Shown one piece after another: positions 1 to 17,224 of a stretch of 64,000 nucleotides of DNA; the stretch's first letter is position 1, and every line of letters begins with the position of its first letter. The translations under genes and the position numbers were made by a program. The stretch covers positions 74,159,864-74,223,863 of the forward strand of contig NC_067196.1 in NCBI RefSeq assembly GCF_000699445.3. The letters are read 5' to 3'. A model generated the notes under the pieces. The model saw nothing but the letters and a program-made list of their open reading frames with translations, was not told the DNA's origin and searched no databases. The stretch is from Schistosoma haematobium. Taxonomy: Eukaryota > Platyhelminthes > Trematoda > Strigeidida > Schistosomatidae.

Positions 1-350
1 ATCCTTTACATATGTGGGCAGCATCGTTGATGAACACGGTGGATCTGATGCAGATGTGGAGGCGCGAATCGGCGAAGCAAGAGCAGCATATTTATAACTG
101 AAGAACATCTGGAACTCAAAACAATTGTCATTCAACACCAAAGTCAGGACTTTCAATACAAATGTCAAAACAGTTCTACTGTATGGGGCAGAAACCTGGA
201 GAACTACGAACGCCATCACCCAGAAGATACAGGTGTTTATTAACAGTTGTCTACACAAAATACTTCGGATCCATTAACCAGACACTATCAGCAACAATCT
301 ACTGTGGGAGAGAACAAAGCAGACTAGGACAGAGTTGTTTAGACAAAAAT
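1..350 (+). mobile_element. RTE-A non-LTR retrotransposon fragment, RT C-terminal part (cut by window edge)
   Basis: Read on the plus strand with frame changes, this encodes the region downstream of the reverse-transcriptase core of an RTE-type element: TYVGSIVDEHGGSDADV, then LQLKNIWNSKQ, TVLLYGAETWRT, then VFINSCLHKI and NNLLWERT. These are the hallmarks of the segment after the catalytic YADD motif in schistosome RTE (SR2/SjR2-like) elements. The same segment recurs at 22035-22790. Frame changes and stops (TAT TTA TAA near 92, TAG near 329) make it a dead copy. After WERT the sequence jumps to a GGACAGAGTTG motif that lies much further downstream in the other copies, so the tail carries an internal deletion. 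The upstream part lies outside the window. Confidence 0.8.
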
Positions 351-1167
351 AGACTGATTTAAAGTATAACATTTTGATAGAGCAATTAGAAGACAGAGTT
401 GATCTTAAAAATGTGATACAAGTCTTATGAAACTCAAGTTTTATTTTTTTTCAGATGCAATTTTGCATTTCAGATTAACAAGTTCATCTAACCGTTTAAT
501 GCAAGACGAAGGGAGTCTTATTTTCAAGCAATTAATCGCTTTTATAACTTTCGATCAAGCAATACACATACCATGAGGTGATGATAACTTACATTATCGT
601 TTCACGTGATAGCAATTTTATTCTTTAGTAACGGCATAAAAAAACGTAATTTGTTTTATATAATCCATCACTACATTAGACTATTTCATGTAGGCAATTA
701 GACAGTAGTAATACCTTGGTATTAACTTGCTTCTTATAACTGACACATACAGCGATTGTTGAAGTGGATTGCAGTTAACATTTTTATATTACTAATTTTA
801 AAACCTCAAAAACTGTTTGTTGATGAATATCTGTTTTATTGTGTTGCTAAGGCTCTTATGAAAAAAAACATCTTGAATTCATTGCTTTTCAACAAAAAAG
901 AAACAAACAAGAACTATAATGTTTGGCCAAGTTTATGGTGAATTTATTGAACTACAATCCAATCAACCATACTTATTCAGTTGTATTTATCTAAAGAAAA
1001 AGCAATGAAATACAAATCAATAAGTTTCTTTATATTTTAGAAACGTTATGTTTTTATTTCCCTCTTCAAAGTTTAAAATAGACCGAATACATGAAATTTA
1101 CGAAAATTTGTTTGTATTTTCATGTTATTTATTTTAAACATTATTAAGTGAAATAAAAATAGAAAAT
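351..1167. other. AT-rich spacer, no gene seen
   Basis: Low-complexity AT-rich DNA with frequent stops in all frames. A 61-codon open frame at 756-941 has no start context, splice sites or family features and is taken as chance. Confidence 0.6.
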
Positions 1168-1500
1168 TGTTGAGTCGGCTTCCGAGAACTACAACGGAAC
1201 CTCCAGAGATCCTAAAGGAGCCGAAGAGTTTCCATCCAATCAGAACATGGTGGAGCTTTCTAGAATATCAACGTGGCATGCTACAACTGAACAGTACCAT
1301 AATATGTTTCTTTGAAGATTGGCCGAATTATAATGTTGATTTAACAAATGCTAATATCTATAAATATCCGTGATTTTCTGTACATTTCGATTCTTACCAA
1401 ATAAACACTTCTCCAGCTTTTCTGTCTTCTGATTTGCGACGCTGACGTTCCAACGTTCGAGTGTTGTAGTCGTAAACCGTATTCTACGTCAATCAAGTAG
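1168..1500 (+). repeat. Possible solo LTR or other dispersed repeat
   Basis: This block is more GC-rich than its flanks. It begins TGTTGAGTCGG and contains TATAAATA at 1359-1366 followed 35 bases later by AATAAA at 1400-1405. A TATA box followed by a nearby poly(A) signal is the layout of a U3-R-U5 long terminal repeat. No matching second LTR, primer-binding site or target duplication was found. The 3' boundary is a guess. Confidence 0.25.
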
Positions 1501-1589
1501 CGAACTTAACGAAAATATATATTCAAGTTATAAGGGCAAATTAATTTGAAAAGTGAATAGTCATGAAGACTATCAACATCTTAACTAAT

Positions 1590-1760
1590 AAGCAGAGATG
1601 AATGGTGGCTAGCAGTGAATTCCATAACGCTCATCCCGTCCTATTTGGGACTCGTCAGCTGGATGTACCTGCATCTGTGTTGATATTCACTCTGGGACTC
1701 GAACCCAGTATCATTCTCTTCAAACGCCACCGCGTTAATCACATAGCTACCGAGTCCTGA
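1590..1760 (-). repeat. tRNA-headed SINE (Sm-alpha-like) with degenerate hammerhead
   Basis: On the minus strand the copy opens with a tRNA-like head: an A-box-like TAGCTATGTGATTAACGCG (1731-1749) and a perfect B box GGTTCGAGTCC (1695-1705), together an internal RNA polymerase III promoter. Downstream is a hammerhead ribozyme body: CTGACGA (1652-1658), stem II GTCC/GGAC closing a six-base loop (1638-1651), then GGGA (1634-1637) where the core needs GAAA. Position 7 of CUGANGA tolerates C, but loss of both A13 and A14 should inactivate it. Schistosome Sm-alpha retroposons are known to carry hammerheads. The 3' end is approximate. Confidence 0.75.
1634..1658 (-). ncRNA. Degenerate hammerhead ribozyme core
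   Basis: CUGACGA, a four-pair stem II (GUCC with GGAC) and GGGA in place of GAAA are seen on the minus strand. The strand downstream reads GAGCGTTATGG, so the usual GUC cleavage triplet also appears changed. Architecture is intact, catalytic residues are not, so this is a relic. Confidence 0.65.
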
Positions 1761-2082
1761 TAACCACCTGCTTGTGCAATAGGATGAAGTTTAAATTCAC
1801 TTGGTACTGTTTACTTGCATCTTCCCATTGATGTTTAGGTCCGAAACTGGTCAGTCTCTTAACTTAGTAAATTGTTTAAAACGTGGTTAGTAATTTAATA
1901 AGAAGGGTTTTTTTCATGATTTAAAGATTATAGTTTATGGCAAGCTTTTCAAATTGTTAAACTTTTGTTCAACAAATTGTTATTGTAGACATACAGTTCT
2001 TAATATTAAAGTGTAATTGAAAAATTTTCATTTTATTATATGAATAAAGAATATTATTTTTGATAAACATTTTCATCACTTT
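1761..2082. other. AT-rich spacer, no gene seen
   Basis: AT-rich sequence between the SINE and the microsatellite cluster. No open frame or repeat was recognised. Confidence 0.6.
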
Positions 2083-2150
2083 CTATTATTATTATTATTA
2101 TTATTATTATTGTTATTACTATTGTTATTATTATTATTGGTAGTATTAAT
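2083..2150 (+). repeat. (ATT)n imperfect microsatellite
   Basis: An interrupted ATT/TTA triplet run that directly precedes the large TAG array, with GTT and ACT variant units. Confidence 0.9.
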
Positions 2151-2155
2151 ATCAC

Positions 2156-9849
<7,694 letters not shown>

Positions 9850-10014
9850 GTGGAGTTTTGTTCTCTGGGCATGATGCTTTGTAATTACTTCCTTGAATTA
9901 CTGAGAAACAAAGCATTTACTTTCACTGGAAAAAGTACACTCATTAAGTCATTTGGCGACCTAAATGTTAATTGGACGCTTCTTTTTATGTATAAATCGT
10001 ACTACTTAATAATG
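9850..10014 (+). CDS. Candidate internal exon, unrecognised protein
   Basis: A 165-base open frame (55 codons) is flanked by a plausible acceptor (ATTTAG before 9850) and a strong donor (ATG then GTAAGT at 10015). It encodes residues from VEFCSLGMM through LIKSFGDLNVNW to YYLIM. The exon is phase 0 at both ends and joins in frame to the candidate terminal exon at 10467. No domain is recognised. The open length is only modestly above chance, so the support is the splice-site pair and the phase match. No convincing upstream exon was found. Confidence 0.3.
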
Positions 10015-10466
10015 GTAAGTAGTTCAACATCTACTCACATATTTCAAAGCCTTGTTTGTTATAACAAGCCACTTACATTAGCTTGAACTGATAACTTACA
10101 CGATCGACTGCATTTACCAAGCTGATATTTTGCGTGTAACAGAATTTGTTCTTCACTTCTTCATTCAGTTTTTCTACTTACTAATGTCTTGTTGTTCTTG
10201 CTCGTATTCCGGATGTAACCCTTAATTAATATTTGTCAATCTCGAATATTTGAGCTTGATATATTCTGATTTTCAGTCACAGATGTGATTTTGCGATTAT
10301 AATGTGCCAGATACATTTCGCTTTCTGATAGGGGGTCAAAATTTTAGTTGATTTATGGGTACCTCATCATTCGGAGTTTGACATTTTCTGGCATCCGTTA
10401 TGTATTTCATCACGCCGTCGCATTTGTACACAGTTCTTATAGTTTAGTTTAGACAGTTTACAGTAG

Positions 10467-10709
10467 CATCAATATTTAGTTGAAGACAATATTCGTGTCT
10501 TGCGATTAAAGGTCAACAATGAGCAATCAAGATCAAAGTCTATAGGACAAGCTGTATGTCATATGCGAAGAAATTCGAACACTTCACTTCTAACTGAAGT
10601 TTCTCTTGATGATGTGATTCAGAAGAACAATGAGAACTCCACGGCCAAACCATCGAACTCAGAGAAAAAAACTCCAACTAAACTAAATTTAAATACTAGA
10701 CTACTTTAG
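10467..10709 (+). CDS. Candidate terminal exon, Ser/Asn/Lys-rich tail
   Basis: After a TTTACAGTAG acceptor the frame reads HQYLVEDNIRVLRLKVNNEQ, then a polar stretch (RRNSNTSLLTEVSLDDV, NNENSTAKPSNSEKKTP) to a TAG stop at 10707-10709, 80 codons in all. The composition looks like an unstructured hydrophilic protein tail rather than random AT-rich translation. It connects in phase 0 to 9850-10014 across a 452-base intron beginning GTAAGT. Function unknown; it could instead be a decayed gene. Confidence 0.35.
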   Translation, partial: HQYLVEDNIRVLRLKVNNEQSRSKSIGQAVCHMRRNSNTSLLTEVSLDDVIQKNNENSTAKPSNSEKKTPTKLNLNTRLL

Positions 10710-11824
10710 ACTATTGGTTTTTAAGACTAAGATTACAAGACACTGAAACAAATAATTATCAGTCAGTCAAACTTTAAAACAAACTGGGAACTACATAGAC
10801 TATAACTTAGCTGACTAAAGCCCTAATATACCACACTTCGTAAAAATCATTGCTAAAAAAAATTAAATGAGTAAAATGGAAGGTAATTATTGACAAATAT
10901 TTAAATTAGAAACATCCGTTGAGACGAAAGACGTTGAGATAAAAATTCAGACAGTAAGAAATAAGAGATTAACAAATTTTTATTTTCCTTTATGTAATGA
11001 ACAGAATCATTGGAAAATAAACAGAATACGTAAACAATAAGGTCAATCTTACTTTACTATTATCAGATATTTGAAGATAAAATCTACCAAGCTCCATATT
11101 TATTTATTACTCATAGCCGCGGATACCGTTCATTGTCGTTGTGAAATCCAGATACATTAGTTTAACTAATTACTTCTTTGAATAATGTATGATAGCTGAT
11201 TGGAGACTAAAACGAATCATGCTTATTAAATCAATTAGGATATTATACATAGCATACAAATGTTCTTTTCTAATGTCATGTTCAGCATGCCAACGTAACG
11301 TATGAAACATTTATGATTAGAATATTTGACTACTTGGACTTCTTACAAACTAGCATTTATTTTTTTCTGACAGAATATTTTCTTTTGAATCGATATATTT
11401 TGAAGTATTTAGCTTGATTATTCATACTACTAACTAGTAGGCAGTATCTCTAAAGATAGATTCTTATCTCAATCCCAAAATTTTGAAATATTAACAGACT
11501 AGAGTCAATTCTGAGTCCTTATTGGTTCTTCTTGCCTAGACTTGTCTGTTTGAGTTCAGAATACAATCTCAGCTTCCATTGTATGAACCATGTATTTCGG
11601 ATATACTCAGTTCATATACGAGTAAATTAGATCGCATCAAACTATAAAACAGAAAATGATAATTAAACAAGACCAAGCAAAAAGTAGCTGAGAGTGTAAG
11701 AGGCTGTAACAAATAGATTGGTAATAACTATATACTAACAAATCGTATAGTAGTCGTTAATATGTCAAATGGAAGCTTATAGCAAAAGGAATATGAATAT
11801 AGATATAATACAGTTACGTGATAG

Positions 11825-11825
<1 letters not shown>
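10710..11825. other. AT-rich spacer, no gene seen
   Basis: No open frame above chance, no repeat recognised. Confidence 0.55.

Positions 11826-11910
<85 letters not shown>
11826..11910. repeat. (TA)n microsatellite, about 42 units
   Basis: A perfect TA run that abuts the repeat end at 11911. Confidence 0.97.
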
Positions 11911-11915
<5 letters not shown>

Positions 11916-11931
11916 CTCCACAAAACCCCTT
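11826..11931. other. Junction of (TA)n microsatellite and repeat end
   Basis: The TA run passes directly into the shared 21-base repeat end, suggesting that TA is either the element's 3' tail or its insertion target. Confidence 0.4.
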
Positions 11932-12300
11932 CTAATAATATTTATTTGGTTTTTTTAGATTAAAAGCGCATGGAGGACAGTTGACAGACGCATTCCTTAG
12001 AGGAAAAGTCCAAAATAATACTACGGACCAAAATAAGCAAAAACTAAGTGAAATTCTTAAGGGAATCAAAGACTTCGACCAACTAGATCCATTGACCCAC
12101 GATTGTATGGACTCTCTAAAGTACTGTAAGGCCAAAGAAGTGTCACTGAGCCCCAGACACTCATTCGGTAGTCGGGTCACTGAGTGTCGAGCAGTTCACA
12201 AATACGCGACAAGGTTGAAGATAACTAACGTGCACCAGCTAATCACATGCCATGTACTGGCCCGTGCAGAAGTGGTCGCACTGCAGTGAACCAGGACACA
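11911..12300 (+). repeat. Mosaic repeat with RTE-A motif and protein-like open frame
   Basis: The first 21 bases recur at 60029 and join a TA microsatellite here. From about 11956 (after a TTTTTTAG) a plus-strand frame is open to a stop at 12287-12289 and contains HGGQLTDAF. That motif matches the reverse-transcriptase segment of RTE-A elements and aligns by eye with HGGQLAGAF at 40437-40471. The rest (LRGKVQNNTTDQNKQ, LSPRHSFGSRVTECR, ATRLKITNVHQL) is not recognised. It is probably a rearranged transposon piece, though a host exon is not excluded. Confidence 0.4.
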
Positions 12301-12879
12301 AGTGGGGACAAACAGATGTATCTAATTACAGAATCTCTTAGTAAATGCTGTATTTGAGAAATGTCCAATAATTGTCGCAGACTTTATTGTTCCTTCGTTC
12401 CCATACTAATTAATCCCTGTTCTCGCTTCCTTCCCTCCGATCTTCTCAACCTTCTGCCGTCATGCATTCCACCTTCGATTGGTGATACATTTCACTTATA
12501 TCTGTCGACATCAGTAGCACACACCATAGCACTGCTTCTTGTACATACTCTTGCTGATATTATTTCTGTAATAACGTCGTTTGCGTTGTACGATCATCAA
12601 AGAAGCCCTAGTACCTGGACACGACGAAAGGGTAATCCACAATAGGTTTTCATTGTGATGCGTGACTTGGACGTTAGCTGGCAGGTCAAACCATTCCCGC
12701 CTAACTCAATCAATCGACATAGATCATCTACGTTGATGATCTACAATACATAAGAAGGATTCCGCCTCTTCGTACTATTCTACATATGAATTACCCGCCA
12801 TATCATACTATCACCAAATAGCTAGCTGAAATTCCACGACGTCAGAGAACAACTCAATAGATACACAACTGCTTATTCG
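12301..12879. repeat. Unclassified, GC-richer sequence between transposon pieces
   Basis: Base composition is less AT-biased than the flanks and a 94-codon plus-strand frame (12361-12645) is open, but it has no motif. Its position between two transposon-derived pieces suggests it belongs to a decayed Penelope-like or composite insertion. Confidence 0.3.
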
Positions 12880-13160
12880 TTAGATTTCTTTGATTCAATA
12901 TCAAACATAACTGGAAATGATGACCTCACTAGATATTGCATCTCTTCATATAAATGTACCTCCGATGAAAACACCCCTTCTACTGTGTAATCAAATTGAA
13001 GACAACAAACTCGATATCCGTATCCCAAAACACTATTTGAAAGAATATCCTCGATGCACTCTGAATGTCCAATTTAACAGTGAGTTCTATAGACGAACTG
13101 ACGGCATAGTGACCGGGTTTGTGATATTTCTATTGTATGTTTGTGAAATGGCTGTCATTA
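12880..13160 (+). mobile_element. Penelope-like element, reverse-transcriptase fragment
   Basis: The plus-strand frame from 12917 reads TSLDIASLHINVP. This matches the Penelope-type motif A region, usually an SLDV-SLYTNVP pattern with a catalytic Asp. About 40 residues later comes EFYRRTDGIVTG, the counterpart of the FYRQxDGxxMGSPLxP motif B. Spacing between the two fits a Penelope RT. After motif B the frame drifts into hydrophobic chance sequence, and the catalytic DD block and GIY-YIG nuclease are absent. It is a short dead fragment. Confidence 0.6.
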
Positions 13161-13826
13161 GTATGATTGCTTTTTTTTTTCTCCTGTAACGATATTTACG
13201 ATGTCATTTTTAATTATGACAGATAAAAAACACAAGTGCAACACTATCATTGACAATGATATATATTATTAGATATATGATGAATAAACTTTGATATCAA
13301 TGATGATAACAATAATAACAATGGTTAAAATGAACCAAAGACTAATATGAAGTAATTTTAAAGTTCCAGGAAGGATCCTGAAAAAAAGGAAGGAAGAAAA
13401 CAAATCAAAGAAAGGAGGCAAAAAGAATAGCTCAATCAATTTACAACTGTGTTAAAAATTAAAAGCATAGGAATATGTATAAGTGAATAATTACAACAAT
13501 GAAATGCCGACCTATTGATATATAGATATGAATTTAATAAAACAAAGAACACGAAACCAGTTCATGAACAATTCATTTATATGAGAGAAAAGAAAAATAA
13601 TATTTATATATAGGAAAAAAACATGATTGACATGTGTACATACAGTTTGTTGATTATTGTAATAATAATAGTGATAACGATACGTGTTAACATTATCATT
13701 ATTAACGTTAATTTGCTGAAAATCGATAAAATGTAGCTCGTAAGTACGTATGATAATTTAAAAGATTGTCGAGACTCATGTGAAAGGAAACTAGTAGAAA
13801 ACATTCAAGTGTTACCGACATCTTAC

Positions 13827-13859
<33 letters not shown>

Positions 13860-15223
13860 GGTAAATGACGCTGGTATGGATGAAGACAACAATGAATGAA
13901 CACCATCTACCTCTAGGAAGATTTGTATGTTATAAAATGTAAAGATATAAATGGTTTGAAGAAATGCTAAATAACTGACTGTAAGATCAATAAAAGTACA
14001 AAATAATAGTAGAAATGTGAATTCGTGAAACATTACCGTTAAAATGCTCATTTATCATTTAGAATAAAGACACAGTTATACAGATAAATACATATGACAT
14101 AGTGGAAAAAATATGACAAAGAGTAGGATGGAGGAGAAAGAATACATTGATAAAAATAATGGAAGTATATCTAACCAGTATATATATATATATATATATA
14201 TAGGTGGGTATAATGTCCACTGGTTCTTTAATGAGTTTTTACACTCGGTTCATTTTCATCATACTAGAGGTATAAAAACGAAAAAAAAACATTTTCACAT
14301 TTTTTACTAGTAAATGATAAAACAATGTGAATATATCCGAAAAAAATATTTTCCTAAAGCAAGCATCTACTACAAAGCGCAATTAGTATGTCATCATATA
14401 GATAATTTAGAATCTGTTATGTTATGAGTTTATCTTTGGTTCTGTAAATAGAGATTAATGGAATGCTGATCGGTGTACTAAATAAGATTATTCACCATAT
14501 GATAATCGACTGATATGTTTCTCTCAGCAATGAATAATAATTGATGAACGATCCTCAAAAAATTGTTTAAATAAAAAAACAGTAGAATTGACAGTTTTTC
14601 TGAGTAGAATAAGACAAAGAAATTAAGCACATTAACTAATCCGTCTGTAAGTTTAGAAGATTCAGAAAGCACAAATGGTTTGAAGATCTGGTTGTTAAAG
14701 TTTACTGAAGTAATGGCCATAATAAAAAGAAACTCTAGACTGATTTATGTAACCAAAAGGAGATAGTAACCAACCTATTACCACCCTAGCATATCATTCA
14801 TGTCATTATCTTAATTTTGTTAGTGTTCATCTTGTTATATGGTCTTCCCTTACCGAAGTTTTATTTTATGTACATTAAAACCACTTGAACATTTCCATTC
14901 ATTCAATTCTGTTCACTCTTCAAATCCTGTTCAATTACTACGTAATCCATCTTATCAGTTTTTAATTACAGGAATCTTATATAAACCTTTCTCAACCTCT
15001 AAAATTATCACACAATTTATCTTATCTGTCTCTGAACCTCAATTAATGTATCGCCCACCCATTATGTTTTTTTTAATTCCAACACCAAATGACCTACGAC
15101 TTGTTCCTACGCATATGTATAGAGTTCATAATAACCTTTGTCATTCTAATTATTTTCATTCATCTATGTCAATTGTTTCACACTATATCTTACTTCAATG
15201 TAAAATTTTAATACATATTTGGT
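13161..15223. other. AT-rich stretch with simple repeats, no gene supported
   Basis: Contains (AAT)n at about 13826-13857 and (TA)n at about 14179-14202. Open frames of 65-129 codons here are T- or A-rich and lack splice signals or family motifs. The longest, 14839-15228, ends exactly where an RTE-A 5' leader fragment begins. Confidence 0.5.
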
Positions 15224-15300
15224 TGTAAGCAGCTGATGAGAAACTAAAAAATATCATGAATTCATATTATTTTGCATCTATGTTTGTTCTGGCTTTATTT
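15224..15300 (+). mobile_element. RTE-A 5' leader fragment
   Basis: Begins GTTGTAAGCAGCTGATGAG and continues to ATGAATTCATATTATTTTGC. It aligns by eye along about 75 bases with 36297-36370 and, less closely, with the start of the RTE-A copy at 39661. It therefore appears to be the 5' untranslated leader of that family without the coding part. Confidence 0.6.
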
Positions 15301-16269
15301 TAATTCTAATCCGTTCCAATCATACATATTATTACTGAGCTTAAAGTAGGGAATATTGGTACAGCAAAGAGTTCTCTTTACGGTGAATAGATCAAAATTA
15401 CATTCAATTAATAAATATTGGTGCATCTTTATACTAGATTAAAACTCTATCATATATGATTTGAAATCAAAGACAGTAAATTGATGTGATATTCTTATTT
15501 TTCTGTTACTTATGCCTTAGTTACCATGATGTAATAAAATATTTATATCTTCCTGAAGCAGCTCGATTTACTATCCACTTGCATTCCATTTGTTCTTTAA
15601 TTTTTTTTTATGTTACAACTTTTTTATTATGTACTAACTTAGTAGTTTGTCTAACTTTCTATAAAAAAAAGTTAAATACACACACACACAATAAAAGGAT
15701 TTTACTCTATTTGATGACAGCATTTATTAGAGATACACAAAACTTGACCAGTATTATAACACAAATAATTAGAATTTCAATAAGCATGTTCATGATATAC
15801 TTTGCTTGTTTATTTTTAATGTATCAAGTTTATTTGTCTATAAACCATATTGAAGATAAATCATAACAATATAAAACATGATGAAATCATGATAAAATGC
15901 TCAGTTCTAACATTTAAAAAAGGTTTTTATTTGTATATAAAAATTTACCAAAAACAATTGACCTATTTTTTCTTAATCATTAGTTTTAATAATTTGTTCT
16001 AATCATAAATGTATATCGGTTCAAAAAAATAAAATAAAACATTCACAGTGAAATCGATTAAGAGAACAGATACCTTGGAGTCATTTGATTGTACATTGAG
16101 GAAATAGAAAAATGTGATTTTCTGTCATAGGTCAAATCACATTTATGCTTATAAGCATAATAATAATAATAATAATAATAATGTGTGTAAATGTCACTGT
16201 ATAATCAGCTGGCAAACATTTGCCAGTAATACAAGTCAACAGTCTGTCGTCATATGTTACAAATCACTT
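15301..16269. other. AT-rich downstream flank of the transporter gene
   Basis: Includes (AAT)n at 16159-16182 and a 126-codon hydrophobic, T-rich frame at 15486-15866 that has no family features. No terminal exon for the transporter was recognised here. Confidence 0.5.
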
Positions 16270-16275
16270 TTTATT
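16270..16275 (-). promoter_or_regulatory. Possible poly(A) signal for the transporter gene
   Basis: TTTATT on the plus strand reads AATAAA on the minus strand, about 590 bases beyond the read-through stop of exon 13. A single hexamer in AT-rich DNA is weak evidence. Confidence 0.2.
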
Positions 16276-16859
16276 TTAACGCATGATATATAAATATATG
16301 CGTCGTTGGCCATTAAAACTAAGCACAATATGAAATAAAGGTTGATTGTAAATACCTTTTGCTTTGAAAAAAAAAGAATATTCATTTCTAATTCTTATTT
16401 CTATGGAATGATACGAGACGGATGTAAAAAAAAAACAAGGATAAAATAAAATCGTCAAAACATGTCGAAGACAGACTGAAAAAATAAAATAACTTTACGA
16501 CCTGCATCATTCGATTAAGTTAAATTGGATACTAGTCATTTAACAAAAGGTTATAAGCTTTATATACACACTTTTTACTAACAGCATTTCAAAATCTTAT
16601 TCATTGTTTAGTACTTGACACGAAAACTACGTTAAGTGACTTATAGTCAGCTGATAAGTAGTAGAAATGTGACGAATAAAAAAATATAGATTTCAAGTTA
16701 TACTTTATACCTAATTTCATGTGACTGGAAAATAAATGGTATTGACAACTGGAATAACTAAAAGCTAATATATAATATTTGACAAAGACAACAATTTTAA
16801 GTGAATTTCGTTTAGAGAGGATTCACCCAATAGTTTTAAACATGGAGATAGACAACACT

Positions 16860-17224
16860 TCAAAGTATTAACAATATAAACTTTACCAGTACATGCGTAG
16901 TCTGTGTTTCTTGAGGATCATATACTTCACCTTGACCTAATCCAAGTGAAAATGAAATATCTTCATCTAATTGAGGTGCATTACTTGAAATATTTATTGA
17001 TGACTGTAACATATGTGCATTACGATATGGATCATGTTGGGCTAACCAACGCAGTGGCATAAATAAGATACTTGACAAAATGAGTAATCCTGCACAAACA
17101 TAAAAAGATAATATTAAATGCATTGTACATTCTTTATGACCGGTTGATGTAAACTGTATTGGAATAGATTCACAAAATGGACGACTATCTAAACATCCGT
17201 GACAGGCTTGGTCCGAAAAAAGAC
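16860..17224 (-). CDS. MCT-like gene exon 13: TM12 and C-terminal tail (end uncertain)
   Basis: Residues 1092 onward. GLFSDQ is followed by an outward loop with four Cys (ACHGCL, FCES, KECTM), TM12 ([22 protein letters not shown]) and a tail of about 50 residues to ETQTTHVL. There the frame either continues VKFILLIL to a TGA (16860-16862) or splices at CTG/GTAAAG, giving an exon end at 16887 in phase 0. The hydrophobic read-through end is unlike an MCT tail, so a further exon outside the recognised set is plausible. Confidence 0.83.

Noticed and set aside
1681..1757. tRNA gene on the minus strand
   Set aside because: A and B boxes are present but stems do not pair and it continues into a hammerhead body, so it is a SINE.
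14478..14720. Minus-strand 80-codon frame as a possible last exon of the transporter
   Set aside because: The only nearby acceptor gives an immediate stop in the required phase 0.
14839..15228. 129-codon plus-strand frame
   Set aside because: Ends in an RTE-A leader fragment and has no recognisable motif; likely chance.
15486..15866. 126-codon hydrophobic plus-strand frame resembling a membrane protein
   Set aside because: Composition follows T-rich local DNA; no start context, splice sites, family motif or partner exon.
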